Below, piece after piece: positions 28,900 to 37,309 of a DNA stretch of 64,000 nucleotides. Numbering within the stretch: position 1 is the first letter of the stretch; each line of letters begins with the position of its first letter. The translations under genes were made by a program, and so were the position numbers. The stretch lies in NCBI RefSeq assembly GCF_008710095.1, contig NZ_VYKJ01000008.1:1-64000 (forward strand). Reading direction: 5' to 3'. The stretch comes from Affinibrenneria salicis. Its GTDB lineage: Bacteria > Pseudomonadota > Gammaproteobacteria > Enterobacterales > Enterobacteriaceae. Below the pieces are notes generated by a model. That model did no database searches and was not told where the DNA came from. It saw nothing but the letters and a program-made list of their open reading frames with translations.

Positions 28900-29481
28900 T
28901 TATTCGGGCGTAGCGGACGTCAGCCCGTTGTTCATCGCAAAGGCGTTCAGCCTGGCCTCCAGCCCGTCGGGATCCTGATAAAATTCATGGTCCAGATCGT
29001 TCAACCGCGCCCAGGTCTCGTCATCGGGCGCCGGGCCGCGCGCCAGTCGATCGGCGCCGCCGTCACCGAATCGCGCCAGCCTGGCGGCACGCAACAGCCG
29101 GAGAGAATGCGGTGCGTCGATCCGCGCCAGCCCCTGTTCGCACCAGGCATCGTATTCTTTGGATGCGTTGTCGAAAAACTGCATAAAACCGCCGTTGTAG
29201 ACTTCGCCTTCCAGCACGTTGACCGCGTAGTATATTTTTTCTTCCGCGCTCAGCGCCTCGAATCCGCCCGGCTGGTGATGCACTTTATCGATCAACTGGC
29301 GCCACAGCGCGCGAAACGGGCAGTTTTTGTCGAGTTTCCGCTCGCGCTGGTAAAACGCTTTGGCCTTTTCAATGTTTTCCCGTATGCCATTTTTGCACGG
29401 CATGCACATGCCGCCGTTGCGGTCGGCGGTAGTGGGTAAAATCAAGGCGCCGCATGCGCTACAGGGCTGTTTTTTCATCAT
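28900..29481 (-). CDS. DUF4375-family protein with N-terminal zinc ribbon
   Basis: 193 residues. The N-terminus has a CxxC pair (PCSACG) and a second CxxC (GMCMPCKNG), a likely zinc ribbon. Residues about 75-125 carry the DUF4375 core (YYAVNVLEGEVYNGGFMQFFDNASKEY). The domain is common in small putative immunity or stress proteins, and its biochemical function is unknown. It is divergent from another protein of the same family at 29678, an unusual paired arrangement. Confidence 0.7.
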   Translation of the reverse strand: MMKKQPCSACGALILPTTADRNGGMCMPCKNGIRENIEKAKAFYQRERKLDKNCPFRALWRQLIDKVHHQPGGFEALSAEEKIYYAVNVLEGEVYNGGFMQFFDNASKEYDAWCEQGLARIDAPHSLRLLRAARLARFGDGGADRLARGPAPDDETWARLNDLDHEFYQDPDGLEARLNAFAMNNGLTSATPE

Positions 29482-29677
29482 CGGTTGCGTGTTCCCGCTT
29501 GTGCTGAGTAATTAGCCTGCAAATTATCTTCAAACGGCGGCGCATAATATTAGCGCTGAACCTGCCCCCGTTGTGGCAACGTCAGGATGCGCGCGAACCG
29601 CCGGCTGCCAGTGAGACCGGAAACAGGCTGCGTCATAACAAGAAAAAATGTAACATTCACAATAGATTATTGACAGT

Positions 29678-30394
29678 ATGCGGATAAATTTTATGACCGA
29701 ATGCGCCACCCGTCCCTTGTCTCTGCCCGTTATCACATGGCCCGATTTACTGCTCTCCGCGCCTTATTTCAGCAGCGCGCTGGTTGATGCGGTCGAGACG
29801 GCGGAAATAAACTGGCTGGAGTTGGCTCCCTTGCCGCGGGCGCGACTTTACTGGGATTGTCTGACGGGGGAGATCGCAAACGGCGGCGTGATTCAGTATT
29901 TTTATAATCACGGCAATGAGTCGTCCGCCTTTGACCAAATGGCTGAATTTTATGGTCAGCATCCGCTGTTAGCCCCGCATATGCCTCTGGTTGAGCGGAT
30001 TTTGGCTCTGTGGCCGGATATTGCGCCGGCAGTCCGTGACGCGAGAGCCAGCGGAGAATGGCCAGAAGCGCTTTTCCGACGTTATGAAGCCCAATTCGAT
30101 GCGCTGGAAAACGAGATCCTGCACCTCAATAAAGATCTTGCCGCGCAGCTTGAGCATCACTTGCTTATGCATCTTCACGACTATTTTCGTCTTGTCCCGT
30201 TGGCCGGCGTAGAGCCAAAAGGGGTCAGTTGGATCGAGTGTCGGGGCTCTGGCTATCGCGGCCATTTGCGTTTTCTGGATGGTTTTCCTGTCGGGCCAAA
30301 TATTTTTGAGAGGGGCAAGCAGGGCGGCTGCGATGTCATCTGGTTTACCCCCGATCGCCAGCTTAAAGTTTGCGAACGGTGTCCGGCGCGGTAA
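29678..30394 (+). CDS. DUF4375-family protein
   Basis: 238 residues. The DUF4375 core is recognisable at about 50-90 (YWDCLTGEIANGGVIQYFYNHGNESSAF), matching the NGG(F/V)xQ(F/Y)FxN pattern of its divergent neighbour. The C-terminal third ends in KVCERCPAR. No signal peptide or membrane segment is visible. An alternative ATG at 29693 would shorten the protein by five residues, and neither start has a strong ribosome site. Function unknown. Confidence 0.65.
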   Translation: MRINFMTECATRPLSLPVITWPDLLLSAPYFSSALVDAVETAEINWLELAPLPRARLYWDCLTGEIANGGVIQYFYNHGNESSAFDQMAEFYGQHPLLAPHMPLVERILALWPDIAPAVRDARASGEWPEALFRRYEAQFDALENEILHLNKDLAAQLEHHLLMHLHDYFRLVPLAGVEPKGVSWIECRGSGYRGHLRFLDGFPVGPNIFERGKQGGCDVIWFTPDRQLKVCERCPAR

Positions 30395-30693
30395 GTCGGA
30401 CCGGCGTTTCCCCCGCTGATTTATTCTGTATGCCCGGCAGCCTCGTCGCGTGCCGGCGCTTTAAGAATAAGTGTTAATCACGCTATTTAATAGCCTGTGA
30501 ATAATTAGCATTTAATCATTTAAATAGAGCTATTTTTTTGCGTATAATATGCCCTGGAAATAATAATTTACATGCCCTGTGGTTTAAATAACCCTGATAA
30601 AACAGTCTGCTGACAAAATAACTTTTATTATATTAAAGTCATGCCACGGCAGGCCGTTAACTATATGGAGACCATTCAACCAGGGCTTCATTA
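30395..30693. other. A+T-rich gap upstream of the pilin-like gene
   Basis: These 299 bp are markedly A+T-rich compared with flanking genes, especially 30470-30660. They show no open frame of note and probably hold the promoter of the 30694 gene. Confidence 0.5.
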
Positions 30694-30999
30694 ATGAAAA
30701 AATTAACCATAGATAAAAAAATATTATTATCGCTGTTGTTGCCGCTTGGCCTGATGATGACGGCGCACAACAGTAAGGCCGCCGACGGCATAATCCGCTT
30801 TCGCGGCGCGATCGTTGAATCGCCGTGTACGACCGGCGATAGCGCCAGTCCGGCGGTTAGCTGTATGCGCAGCGGCAAAACGATAGAGAAAGCGATTAGT
30901 CTGAATAATAAAACGTCGGCGCTGCCCTATAATTTAGGCACAGTCAAAACGGTTAATATTGGCAAACAGGAGAAAATCCTTATCATCAGTTATGACTAA
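30694..30999 (+). CDS. Short secreted type-1-pilin-like protein
   Basis: 101 residues. A signal peptide (LLLPLGLMMTAHNSKAAD) is followed by GIIRFRGAIVESPCT, which looks like the first strand of a type 1 fimbrial subunit. A second cysteine (VSCMRSG) could form a disulphide. The protein ends at about two-thirds of a normal pilin, with no clear donor-strand groove end. No chaperone or usher genes are nearby. It could be a shortened stand-alone pilin-like protein or a relic. The gene is A+T-rich, suggesting horizontal origin. Confidence 0.6.
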   Translation: MKKLTIDKKILLSLLLPLGLMMTAHNSKAADGIIRFRGAIVESPCTTGDSASPAVSCMRSGKTIEKAISLNNKTSALPYNLGTVKTVNIGKQEKILIISYD

Positions 31000-31035
31000 G
31001 CGACTAATAACAGCGCATAAAGTTATTAACTCTGC

Positions 31036-31068
31036 GGCGCGTCAGAATATCCGACGCGCCGTTTTTAT
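31036..31068 (+). terminator. Rho-independent terminator after the pilin-like gene
   Basis: A perfect eight-base GC-rich stem (ggcgcgtc / gacgcgcc) with a nine-base loop is followed by gtttttatt. Confidence 0.85.
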
Positions 31069-31078
31069 TGCCTGACGT

Positions 31079-31412
31079 TTAATTTACCGGGCGGCGGACG
31101 GATATTTTTCGCTGACGCTGTTCGCGCCAAACGGTAAAAATACCGGCCCCGGCGATAATGGCCGCTTCAGGTATACCGTCGAGGAAAAAATGGCCGATCA
31201 TCATTGACCGCACCTGGGTGATGTAATCAAAGGGCGCCAGCAGCGAAGCGTCGGCATAGCGTAGGTTCAGCGTGAGCCATGCCGCCGAAAAAAACGCGGC
31301 CGATCAGAAGTATCCACTGGCTGGCGTTGGGCTGGCGCCAGCCAAAATACAGCGGACCCAGACCAATAAACATGGTCATCAGTGAAAAATAGAAGACGAT
31401 GGCGGCGGGGTT
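31079..31412 (-). pseudogene. EamA/DMT-family transporter remnant with frameshift
   Basis: Only the C-terminal part of a drug/metabolite transporter can be read. One frame gives NPAAIVFYFSLMTMFIGLGP and QWILLIG. After a shift near 31300 another frame continues AAFFSAAWLTLNLRYADASL, LAPFDYITQV and GHFFLDGIPEAAIIAGAGIF, to a stop at 31079. This is the typical fifth-to-tenth helix region of EamA proteins, so about two-thirds of the gene is missing and the remainder is shifted. It is therefore dead. Confidence 0.8.
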
Positions 31413-31554
31413 TTCTCAGTCGTTCAGGAAACGGAACTGACGAGGACGCCATGCGCGCGGGCGCAAAGCGCGTTAGCGGCTGCGGCGTTCTTTGCTCAGA
31501 CGAGGATAGCGGCTCCGGGGCCGGGCGGCGTGATCCGCGGCTCCCGGTGAGTCA

Positions 31555-32304
31555 TCAGGTGGCGATACGGCAGTGCCACAGGCCGTCGTCCGCCGTCTGG
31601 TGGGTATCGATCTCCAGACTCAGGCTGGCCTGGCTGATATATAGCCGGCTGTATTCCAGAATATCGTCATCGTGGCCGGTGGCGTAGCGCTCCACGCAAA
31701 ACAGCGGGCTGCCGGCGGGGATGCCAAACAGGCGGGCCATGCGCTCTCCGCAAATTTCCGGGCTGTAGCGATCGCGGGTTTTGACCGGCGAGTAGCCGTG
31801 GGTTTCCCGCAGCTGGCTGTAGAGCGAACGGCCGTCTTCCAGATGGCTAAGCCCGCTGTAGACGCTGCCGTCGAGCCAGGTTACGCCCTGGCCGACCGCG
31901 TCGCGGCCGCTTTTGAGCACGCGTTCGATGCGCAGCAGCTGGCTGCCCGTCGGGCGCTGCATTTTCGCGGCCAGCGTCTCGTCCGCCATGACCGGCATCA
32001 GCGACTGCGTTTCCAGACTCAGCGCCCGCCCGCCGCCCAGCTGTACCAGCAGATCGGGCAAGTCGCTGTAGTAGTTTTGCAGAGCGTCGCGATTAATGAA
32101 GGTGCCTTTCCCCTGCTCGCGCGAGAGAATTCCCACGCGAACCAGCGCGTCGATGGCCTGCTTAATGGTGCCGCGCGCCACATTGAACTCATCGGCCAGC
32201 ACCAGTTCGCCGGGGAGTTTGTCTTCATAGGAAAAGGCGATGATCCTCTTCAGGAGGATGTTTTTTATCCGCAGATAAAGCGGCAATCCTTGCGGCTCAT
32301 TCAT
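31555..32304 (-). CDS. GntR-family (HutC-type) regulator of the PTS operon
   Basis: 249 residues. Residues 1-70 are a winged helix-turn-helix (PGELVLADEFNVARGTIKQAIDALVRVGILSREQGKGTF). Residues 85-245 form a UTRA effector domain (LRIERVLKSGRD ... FCVERYATGHDDDILEYSRLYI), which usually binds a phosphorylated sugar. It is the last gene of the PTS operon and probably represses it until a pathway intermediate is bound. The operator suggested upstream of the operon lies at 36932-36945. Confidence 0.88.
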   Translation of the reverse strand: MNEPQGLPLYLRIKNILLKRIIAFSYEDKLPGELVLADEFNVARGTIKQAIDALVRVGILSREQGKGTFINRDALQNYYSDLPDLLVQLGGGRALSLETQSLMPVMADETLAAKMQRPTGSQLLRIERVLKSGRDAVGQGVTWLDGSVYSGLSHLEDGRSLYSQLRETHGYSPVKTRDRYSPEICGERMARLFGIPAGSPLFCVERYATGHDDDILEYSRLYISQASLSLEIDTHQTADDGLWHCRIAT

Positions 32305-32317
32305 GCCGTTGCCTTAG

Positions 32318-33058
32318 TCAAAGGTAATGGATCTGGTCCCGGTAAGTATAAAAGATATCCTGATTGATCTCGCGGTTGCCGTCAATGTTGGCGCTGGCCA
32401 GCACCGGTGGTTGCCGGCCGCTCGCCTGCATGATGGCGCAGATCCTCAGCACCAGGCAGTTGCCGATGGCCGCCGCCATCAGCGTGGAGAGCGGCGCGAC
32501 CCTCTGCGCCAGCCCGGGCAGCGCGATCGCCGCGTCGCCGTAATCGCAGTGATTATCGAGCACGATATCCGCGACCTGCGCCAGCAGCTTGCCGCTGGCG
32601 TGGCGCGGGGTCACCCGGGCGGCGGTGGCCAGGCTGGTGACCGCCACCACGCTGGCGCCCCGGCGTTTCGCCTCCAGCGCCACATCGAGCGGCGCCGCGT
32701 TGCGCCCGGAGACGGAGTTGACCAGCACGACGTCGCCGGCGCGCAGCGGCGAGGCGGCCAGCAGCGCGGCACCCAGTCCTGCGACGTTTTCCATATCGCT
32801 GGTCAGCGTCAGCGGCCGTACGTTCAGCATCAGCGTCGGGCTGAACAGCGGGTTGAAGATCGCCAGACCGCCGGCGCGGTAGCTCAGCTCCTCGGCCAGA
32901 ATACCGGCGTGGCTGGCGCCAAATACGAACAGGCTTTGCCCGGCCAGCGCGGCTTCCGCCATTAGTCGGGCGGCCTGCTCGTGGCGCTCGCTGTCCTGCT
33001 CCAGCCCGGCGAGTTTTTTCCGCGCCAGCGCGAGATAGGTTGTGACGGCCTGTTCCAT
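32318..33058 (-). CDS. SIS-domain protein (UPF0309-like), probable sugar-phosphate enzyme
   Basis: 246 residues from the ATG at 33058. A SIS phosphosugar-binding fold spans residues about 30-200: SLFVFGASHAGILAEELSYR, VNSVSGRNAAPLDVALEAKR, ASVVAVTSLATA. SIS proteins isomerise, deaminate or deglycate phosphosugars or act as sensors. In this operon it follows a Ula-type PTS that would deliver a phosphorylated substrate, so it may convert that sugar phosphate further. The reaction is not known. It ends 14 bp before the GntR gene. Confidence 0.78.
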   Translation of the reverse strand: MEQAVTTYLALARKKLAGLEQDSERHEQAARLMAEAALAGQSLFVFGASHAGILAEELSYRAGGLAIFNPLFSPTLMLNVRPLTLTSDMENVAGLGAALLAASPLRAGDVVLVNSVSGRNAAPLDVALEAKRRGASVVAVTSLATAARVTPRHASGKLLAQVADIVLDNHCDYGDAAIALPGLAQRVAPLSTLMAAAIGNCLVLRICAIMQASGRQPPVLASANIDGNREINQDIFYTYRDQIHYL

Positions 33059-33074
33059 CGCGTTCCCCTTATAT

Positions 33075-34385
33075 TCAAAAGCCCAGCAGACGCCCCAGCG
33101 CGGCAATCAGCGGGGCCAGCACGAACATATCGCTGTCGCCGGCCCACAGCGCGGTATCGGGAATGGTGTCGCTGATGAGATAGCTGACGCAGACATACTG
33201 ACCCCACGCCACCACGCTGGCGGTAATGAATCCCGCCAGCAGCGCCCCTTTGTAGCCGCCGGTGACGTTGCCGAAGACGCCGGCGGTGCCGGCATGAAAA
33301 AAGATGACGATCATGCTGGGAATGAAGACATAGCCGGTGGTGGTGCCGATGACCACCAGCCACAGCAGCGATCCGACAAACGCGCCGACGAACCCCAGCA
33401 CCACCGCATTGGGGGCGAAGTTGAAAATGATCGGACAATCCAGCGCCGGCCGCGCGCCGGGCACCAGGCGCGTGCCGATGCCATTGAACGCCGGCACCAT
33501 CTCGCCGATGAACATGCGTACGCCGAGCAGCACCACGGCGATGCCGCCGGTAAACAGCAGCGATTGTTTCAGCGCATAGATATAGAAACTGAGATCGCCG
33601 GAGCTGGCCAGGATCTCATGCGCTTTGTCCGAGGCGCGCGCCTGCAGCAGCAGGGTGCCGACGAAGAACAGCAGCGTCATGGTCAGGGCGGTCACGACAT
33701 TGGAGTCGCGCAGAAAACCGAGATTTTTCGGCACCCTGATGTCTTCGGCGCTGATCTTGTTGCGGGCGAATAGATTGCCGGCCAGCGCGCCCAGCAGCGC
33801 TACCGAGGCGGAGGTATGGCCCAGCGCCACATTGTCGTTGCCGGTGATCCGGCGCATCCAGGGCTGGACGATGGCGGGCTGGAATGTCCAGTACACCCCG
33901 AGGATCACCGACAGCACCAGCGTCAGGGTCACGGCCGGGATGTCCGGCGTCTGGTTGACGATCACCCCGCCAAACACCATAGCGGTCCAGAACATCATGT
34001 GGCCGGTCAGATAGATGTATTTGAAGCGGGTCAGGCGTGCCAGCAGCAGGTTAATGGCGAAACCGGCGGCGATGGCGACGGTAATGCTGCTGCCGAATCG
34101 CTCGGCGAAGCGCGCCTGCCCCATCATGCTGGACAGCGTCATCTGCTCGAGGCCGAACACTTCGGTCCAGATCGGCTGGAACACCAGCAGCGCCGACACG
34201 ATGATGCTGGCGCCCGCGCCGATGATCAGAAAGCCGAGAATGCCTTTGAGCGTGCCCGAGACGATGTCCGCCAGCGGCTTGCCCTGCAATACCAGCCCGA
34301 GCAGCACGATCATCCCGATCAGTATCGACGCTTCGCCGAAGATGTTAATGGTGACCCAGCGCAGGATCTCGACGAAACCGTTCAT
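33075..34385 (-). CDS. PTS EIIC component, UlaA/SgaT (ascorbate) type
   Basis: 436 residues with 10-11 membrane segments. It is recognisable as a UlaA-type permease by VLLGLVLQGKPLADIVSGTLKGILGFLIIG at the N-terminus, ITGNDNVALGHTSASV in the middle and NFAPNAVVLGFVGAFVG near residue 340. UlaA transports L-ascorbate with phosphorylation at C6, but relatives carry other sugars or acids. The substrate here is not ascorbate by context: no ulaD-F genes are present. Confidence 0.9.
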   Translation of the reverse strand: MNGFVEILRWVTINIFGEASILIGMIVLLGLVLQGKPLADIVSGTLKGILGFLIIGAGASIIVSALLVFQPIWTEVFGLEQMTLSSMMGQARFAERFGSSITVAIAAGFAINLLLARLTRFKYIYLTGHMMFWTAMVFGGVIVNQTPDIPAVTLTLVLSVILGVYWTFQPAIVQPWMRRITGNDNVALGHTSASVALLGALAGNLFARNKISAEDIRVPKNLGFLRDSNVVTALTMTLLFFVGTLLLQARASDKAHEILASSGDLSFYIYALKQSLLFTGGIAVVLLGVRMFIGEMVPAFNGIGTRLVPGARPALDCPIIFNFAPNAVVLGFVGAFVGSLLWLVVIGTTTGYVFIPSMIVIFFHAGTAGVFGNVTGGYKGALLAGFITASVVAWGQYVCVSYLISDTIPDTALWAGDSDMFVLAPLIAALGRLLGF

Positions 34386-34669
34386 ACGGACCTCCCGTCG
34401 GCCAGCGCGCCGGAAGACAGCAGCGCTCGCTCGATTTCCTGCAGGTCGAGGTAGTTATTGACCACCATCACCGCGCAGGGCAGATGGCTAAGATTGCCCG
34501 CCAGTTCGGCGTTGGTGAGCACTACGTCGGCGCTGGCGGAAGAGGCCGACGAGACATCCATATGCTCGACCGAGGCCTGTTGCCCCAGCTTGCGCAGCAC
34601 CGATTCCACATTCATCTTCAGAATCAGGCTGGAGCCCATACCCAGACCGCACACGGTTAAGATTTTCAT
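34382..34669 (-). CDS. PTS EIIB component, UlaB type
   Basis: 95 residues. The phosphorylatable cysteine is Cys7 in the opening MKILTVCGLGMGSSLILKM. It accepts phosphate from the EIIA encoded 42 bp upstream and passes it to substrate through the EIIC, whose start overlaps its stop by four bases. Confidence 0.9.
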   Translation of the reverse strand: MKILTVCGLGMGSSLILKMNVESVLRKLGQQASVEHMDVSSASSASADVVLTNAELAGNLSHLPCAVMVVNNYLDLQEIERALLSSGALADGRSV

Positions 34670-34711
34670 TTCCAGGCCTTCCTTATTAACGGGAGAAAGA
34701 CGTGCCTCAGA

Positions 34712-35149
34712 TCAGCGGGGCGACGGGTGCAACAACTGAAATAAACGTGCGCGTTGGTCGCAGTGCATCAATAGCGCCAGCGAGTCCGGTTCGCTCAGCA
34801 ACGTTGCGATATGGGTAATCAGCGCGATATGGTCGTCGCTGCTGCCGGCCGCCAGCCCCAGCAGCAGCGAAACGGGATCGTTTTCCTCGTGGCCGAAGGC
34901 GATCGGCGCGCGCAGTCGCACAAGGCTCAGCTGCGCGCGGCAGGCGCCCTGTTCGGGGCGGGCGTGCGGCATCGCCAGGCCGGGCGCAATCACGAAGTAA
35001 GGGCCGAAATGATGGTAATTGTCCACCATAGCGCGCACGTAGTCGGCGCTGCAGGCGCCGGCGGCCTGCAGCGCGTTGCCGGCGGCTTCAATAGCCTGTT
35101 CGGGCGTAGCGGCGGGGTAATCGATAAGGATGGATTCGGCCTGAATCAT
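34712..35149 (-). CDS. PTS EIIA component, mannitol/Ula type
   Basis: 145 residues with the active histidine His62 in APGLAMPHARPE. It takes phosphate from HPr and donates it to the EIIB at 34382. Its start overlaps the creatininase stop by four bases, pointing to a single transcript. Confidence 0.9.
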   Translation of the reverse strand: MIQAESILIDYPAATPEQAIEAAGNALQAAGACSADYVRAMVDNYHHFGPYFVIAPGLAMPHARPEQGACRAQLSLVRLRAPIAFGHEENDPVSLLLGLAAGSSDDHIALITHIATLLSEPDSLALLMHCDQRARLFQLLHPSPR

Positions 35150-35883
35150 GCGTTCTCCTCCCGCGGCAGATGGCGGCGCAGAGAGGACAGCGTGGCGGCG
35201 AAGGTCGCCTCCAGCAGCGCGTCGCCTTTCTCCCGACTGGCCTGGCTGGGATCGCCGAGAACCGCGTAATCGCAGAATTCGGTCCAGCGTATGGGTCGCC
35301 AGGGGAAATCCTGCGGAAAGGCCGGATAATGTGGGCGGGCCTGCGCCATTTGTACTGTTTCCGGCGCCAGCGCCAGCATCAGCGACGTCTCGATTTCATC
35401 GGCGTGCATATAGCCGGGCCACGCTTCTCTGGAGCTTTGCAGCCTGGCCGCGCACGGCGCCATTCCGGCCCAGCTATAGCCGAGCAGCGTGAGATCTTCG
35501 TCCTTCAGTCGGCGCGCGGCGGCGCGCATGGCGTCGAAATTGCCGTAGTGAGCATTGATGACCGCCGTGGTGTTGATGCCGTAGCCGCGCATATTGCGGG
35601 CCAGCGCCACCAGCAGCGCGGTCAGCAGATCGTTGCCGATATCAATGGCGCCGGCGTGGCCCTGCAGCGACCACACCTGGCTGTAGGGCAGCGTGGGCAA
35701 CGTGATGGCGTCGGCGCCGAGCGCCTCGTCGAGCAGGGCGCAAAAACGCTCGGCCAGCAGGTTATCGGTGCCCAGCGGCAGATGATCGCCGTGGGGTTCG
35801 GTCGCGCCCAGCGGCAGCAGCGCGATGTGGGCGGCGGCCAGCGCCTGGCGGGCTTCGCGTTCGGTCAACGCATCGAGTCGCAT
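35146..35883 (-). CDS. Creatininase-family amidohydrolase
   Basis: 245 residues. The metal-binding pattern of the family is clear: LPLGATEPHGDHLPLGTDN near residue 25 (Glu, His, His, Asp ligands), NAHYGNFDAMR near 110 and HADEIETSLML near 160. Members hydrolyse creatinine, formamidopyrimidine amides and other cyclic or linear amides. In a PTS operon it may open an amide or lactam in the imported sugar derivative, which is an inference. It follows the phosphotriesterase-like gene by 15 bp. Confidence 0.85.
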   Translation of the reverse strand: MRLDALTEREARQALAAAHIALLPLGATEPHGDHLPLGTDNLLAERFCALLDEALGADAITLPTLPYSQVWSLQGHAGAIDIGNDLLTALLVALARNMRGYGINTTAVINAHYGNFDAMRAAARRLKDEDLTLLGYSWAGMAPCAARLQSSREAWPGYMHADEIETSLMLALAPETVQMAQARPHYPAFPQDFPWRPIRWTEFCDYAVLGDPSQASREKGDALLEATFAATLSSLRRHLPREENA

Positions 35884-35898
35884 AGCGGTTTCTCCGGC

Positions 35899-36870
35899 TC
35901 AGGCGAAAGAAAAATAGCGGGCGGGGTTATCGATAAAAAACTTCTGCAGCAGCGTTTCGCCATCCATACCGGCGGCCCGCGCCTCATCGAGAAAACGCGG
36001 CCGCCAGTCGGTAAGGATAAACTTCAGCCCCAGGCCGCCAAGCCCGTAGTGGGCGCTCATGGATTTACGGGCGAAATCGTTGCCGATAATGATCTTGTCC
36101 GCGTAGCCCTTGCGGCACAGGGCCAGAATGGCCTCGGTGCGCAGGTGTTCCGGGTGATATTTAATACGGGTCATGCCGTCGAACAGAATCCAGGCGCCGG
36201 TGTTAGCCACCTGATGATGCAGCCAGGGATCGGGATTGCGGTCCAGATGAGCGAAGCACAGACGCGACATATCCAGTCCGAGCGATTTGAAGATGGCGGC
36301 CTGCTCCAGCGACATCGTGCCCATTTCGGTATGGCTGTGCATCGGCGCGCCGGTTTGCTGCTGAGCGCGCACGATCGCCTCCATCGTTTTACGCTCCAGC
36401 GGAGAAATGGTGTTGTAGCCGGTGCCGCATTTCACCACGCCGGCCCGATAACCGGTGCCCTCAATGCCTTGCCGCACTTCCTGCACGATTTCCTCGCTCA
36501 GTTCATCGATCGAACAGCGGCTAATCCAGTCGGCGAAGGTTTCCTGATGGCCGGGGCGCTGGCTTTGCCAGAGAAAGCCTTTGTTGAAGCCGGCGGTGGC
36601 GATCACCTGTACCTGATGGCGCTGCGCCAGCCCGGCGACGACGCTGACATCGCGCCCGTAGTCAGGGCAGGTGGCGTCATAGAACGTGCGTCCGCCAGCG
36701 GCGACGAAGTCGGCCAGTTCGCGCCCGGACGCCTCAACATCGTCGAGCAACAGATCGTCCTGCCGGCGATCGCGCCAATAGGGGGGGATGCAGTAAATAT
36801 GGTCGTGACTGTAGGTCACCCCGAGTTGCCGGCTGTCGATATCGCCATGCAGCGTGCGTACCTGGCCCAT
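35899..36870 (-). CDS. Phosphotriesterase-family hydrolase (probable phospho-sugar lactonase)
   Basis: 323 residues. The binuclear metal site of the family is visible: His22/His24 (YSHDHIY), Lys147 (VVKCGT), a His in MHSHTE (178-180), His208 (FAHLDRN) and Asp265 (GNDF). Some COG1735 members hydrolyse phosphorylated sugar lactones rather than phosphotriesters. That activity fits a gene leading a Ula-type PTS operon. It is the first gene of the operon, with a GGGGGAA site ahead of the ATG. The physiological substrate is inferred only. Confidence 0.84.
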   Translation of the reverse strand: MGQVRTLHGDIDSRQLGVTYSHDHIYCIPPYWRDRRQDDLLLDDVEASGRELADFVAAGGRTFYDATCPDYGRDVSVVAGLAQRHQVQVIATAGFNKGFLWQSQRPGHQETFADWISRCSIDELSEEIVQEVRQGIEGTGYRAGVVKCGTGYNTISPLERKTMEAIVRAQQQTGAPMHSHTEMGTMSLEQAAIFKSLGLDMSRLCFAHLDRNPDPWLHHQVANTGAWILFDGMTRIKYHPEHLRTEAILALCRKGYADKIIIGNDFARKSMSAHYGLGGLGLKFILTDWRPRFLDEARAAGMDGETLLQKFFIDNPARYFSFA

Positions 36871-36914
36871 AACATTCCCCCATCGGTGAAGAAATAACCT
36901 GATGGCAGTGTATT

Positions 36915-36948
36915 TATGATTGGTTGTACATTCAAGTGGTCAAGTACA
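36915..36948 (-). promoter_or_regulatory. Putative promoter and GntR operator of the PTS operon
   Basis: On the minus strand ttgacc (36938-36943) could be a -35 box, with a poor -10 17 bp further on. Over it lie a direct repeat tcaagt-gg-tcaagt (36932-36945, plus strand) and an enclosing tgtac/gtaca pair (36925-36929, 36944-36948). The position suits binding by the operon's GntR protein. Confidence 0.4.
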
Positions 36949-37150
36949 TATTTTAATCATATGGCAGCGTTGTCCGGTGGCGCGGGCGAGCATGTCAGCG
37001 TCGTGCGTTGACCGTTTTGCGGGGAAGCGATCTCTGCGGGATCAGCGAGCTTAATGGTGTGGTGTTGATGGCCTGTTTCAGCCGCCATGACCAATATCGG
37101 TATATGCATTAATTATCGCTGTGAATATCACGCTCAATATTCCGTGTCTT

Positions 37151-37190
37151 TATACCCCTCATGCGGCAAGTTGCGGATGCGCTGGCCGCG
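37151..37190 (+). repeat. Truncated interspersed repeat family 1 (left end only)
   Basis: tatacccctcatgcggcaag and the following ttgcggatgcgctggccgcg match the left ends of the other copies (12064, 46376), with small indels. Confidence 0.5.
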
Positions 37191-37309
37191 CTTAATCGCG
37201 CTGAATAGTTTGTGCGGCGCCGCTGAAAACCGGGCGCGAGACGCCGCAGACGCAACAGGGCGCTGAATGTAAATAAAGCAGGACGTTCCCGTATGCCTCA
37301 TTGGGGCGA

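Larger units (their letters stand above)
36871..37309. other. Promoter region of the PTS operon plus repeat fragment
   Basis: These 439 bp contain the putative operon promoter and operator (36915-36948) and a family 1 repeat end at 37151-37190. No gene was seen. Confidence 0.55.
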
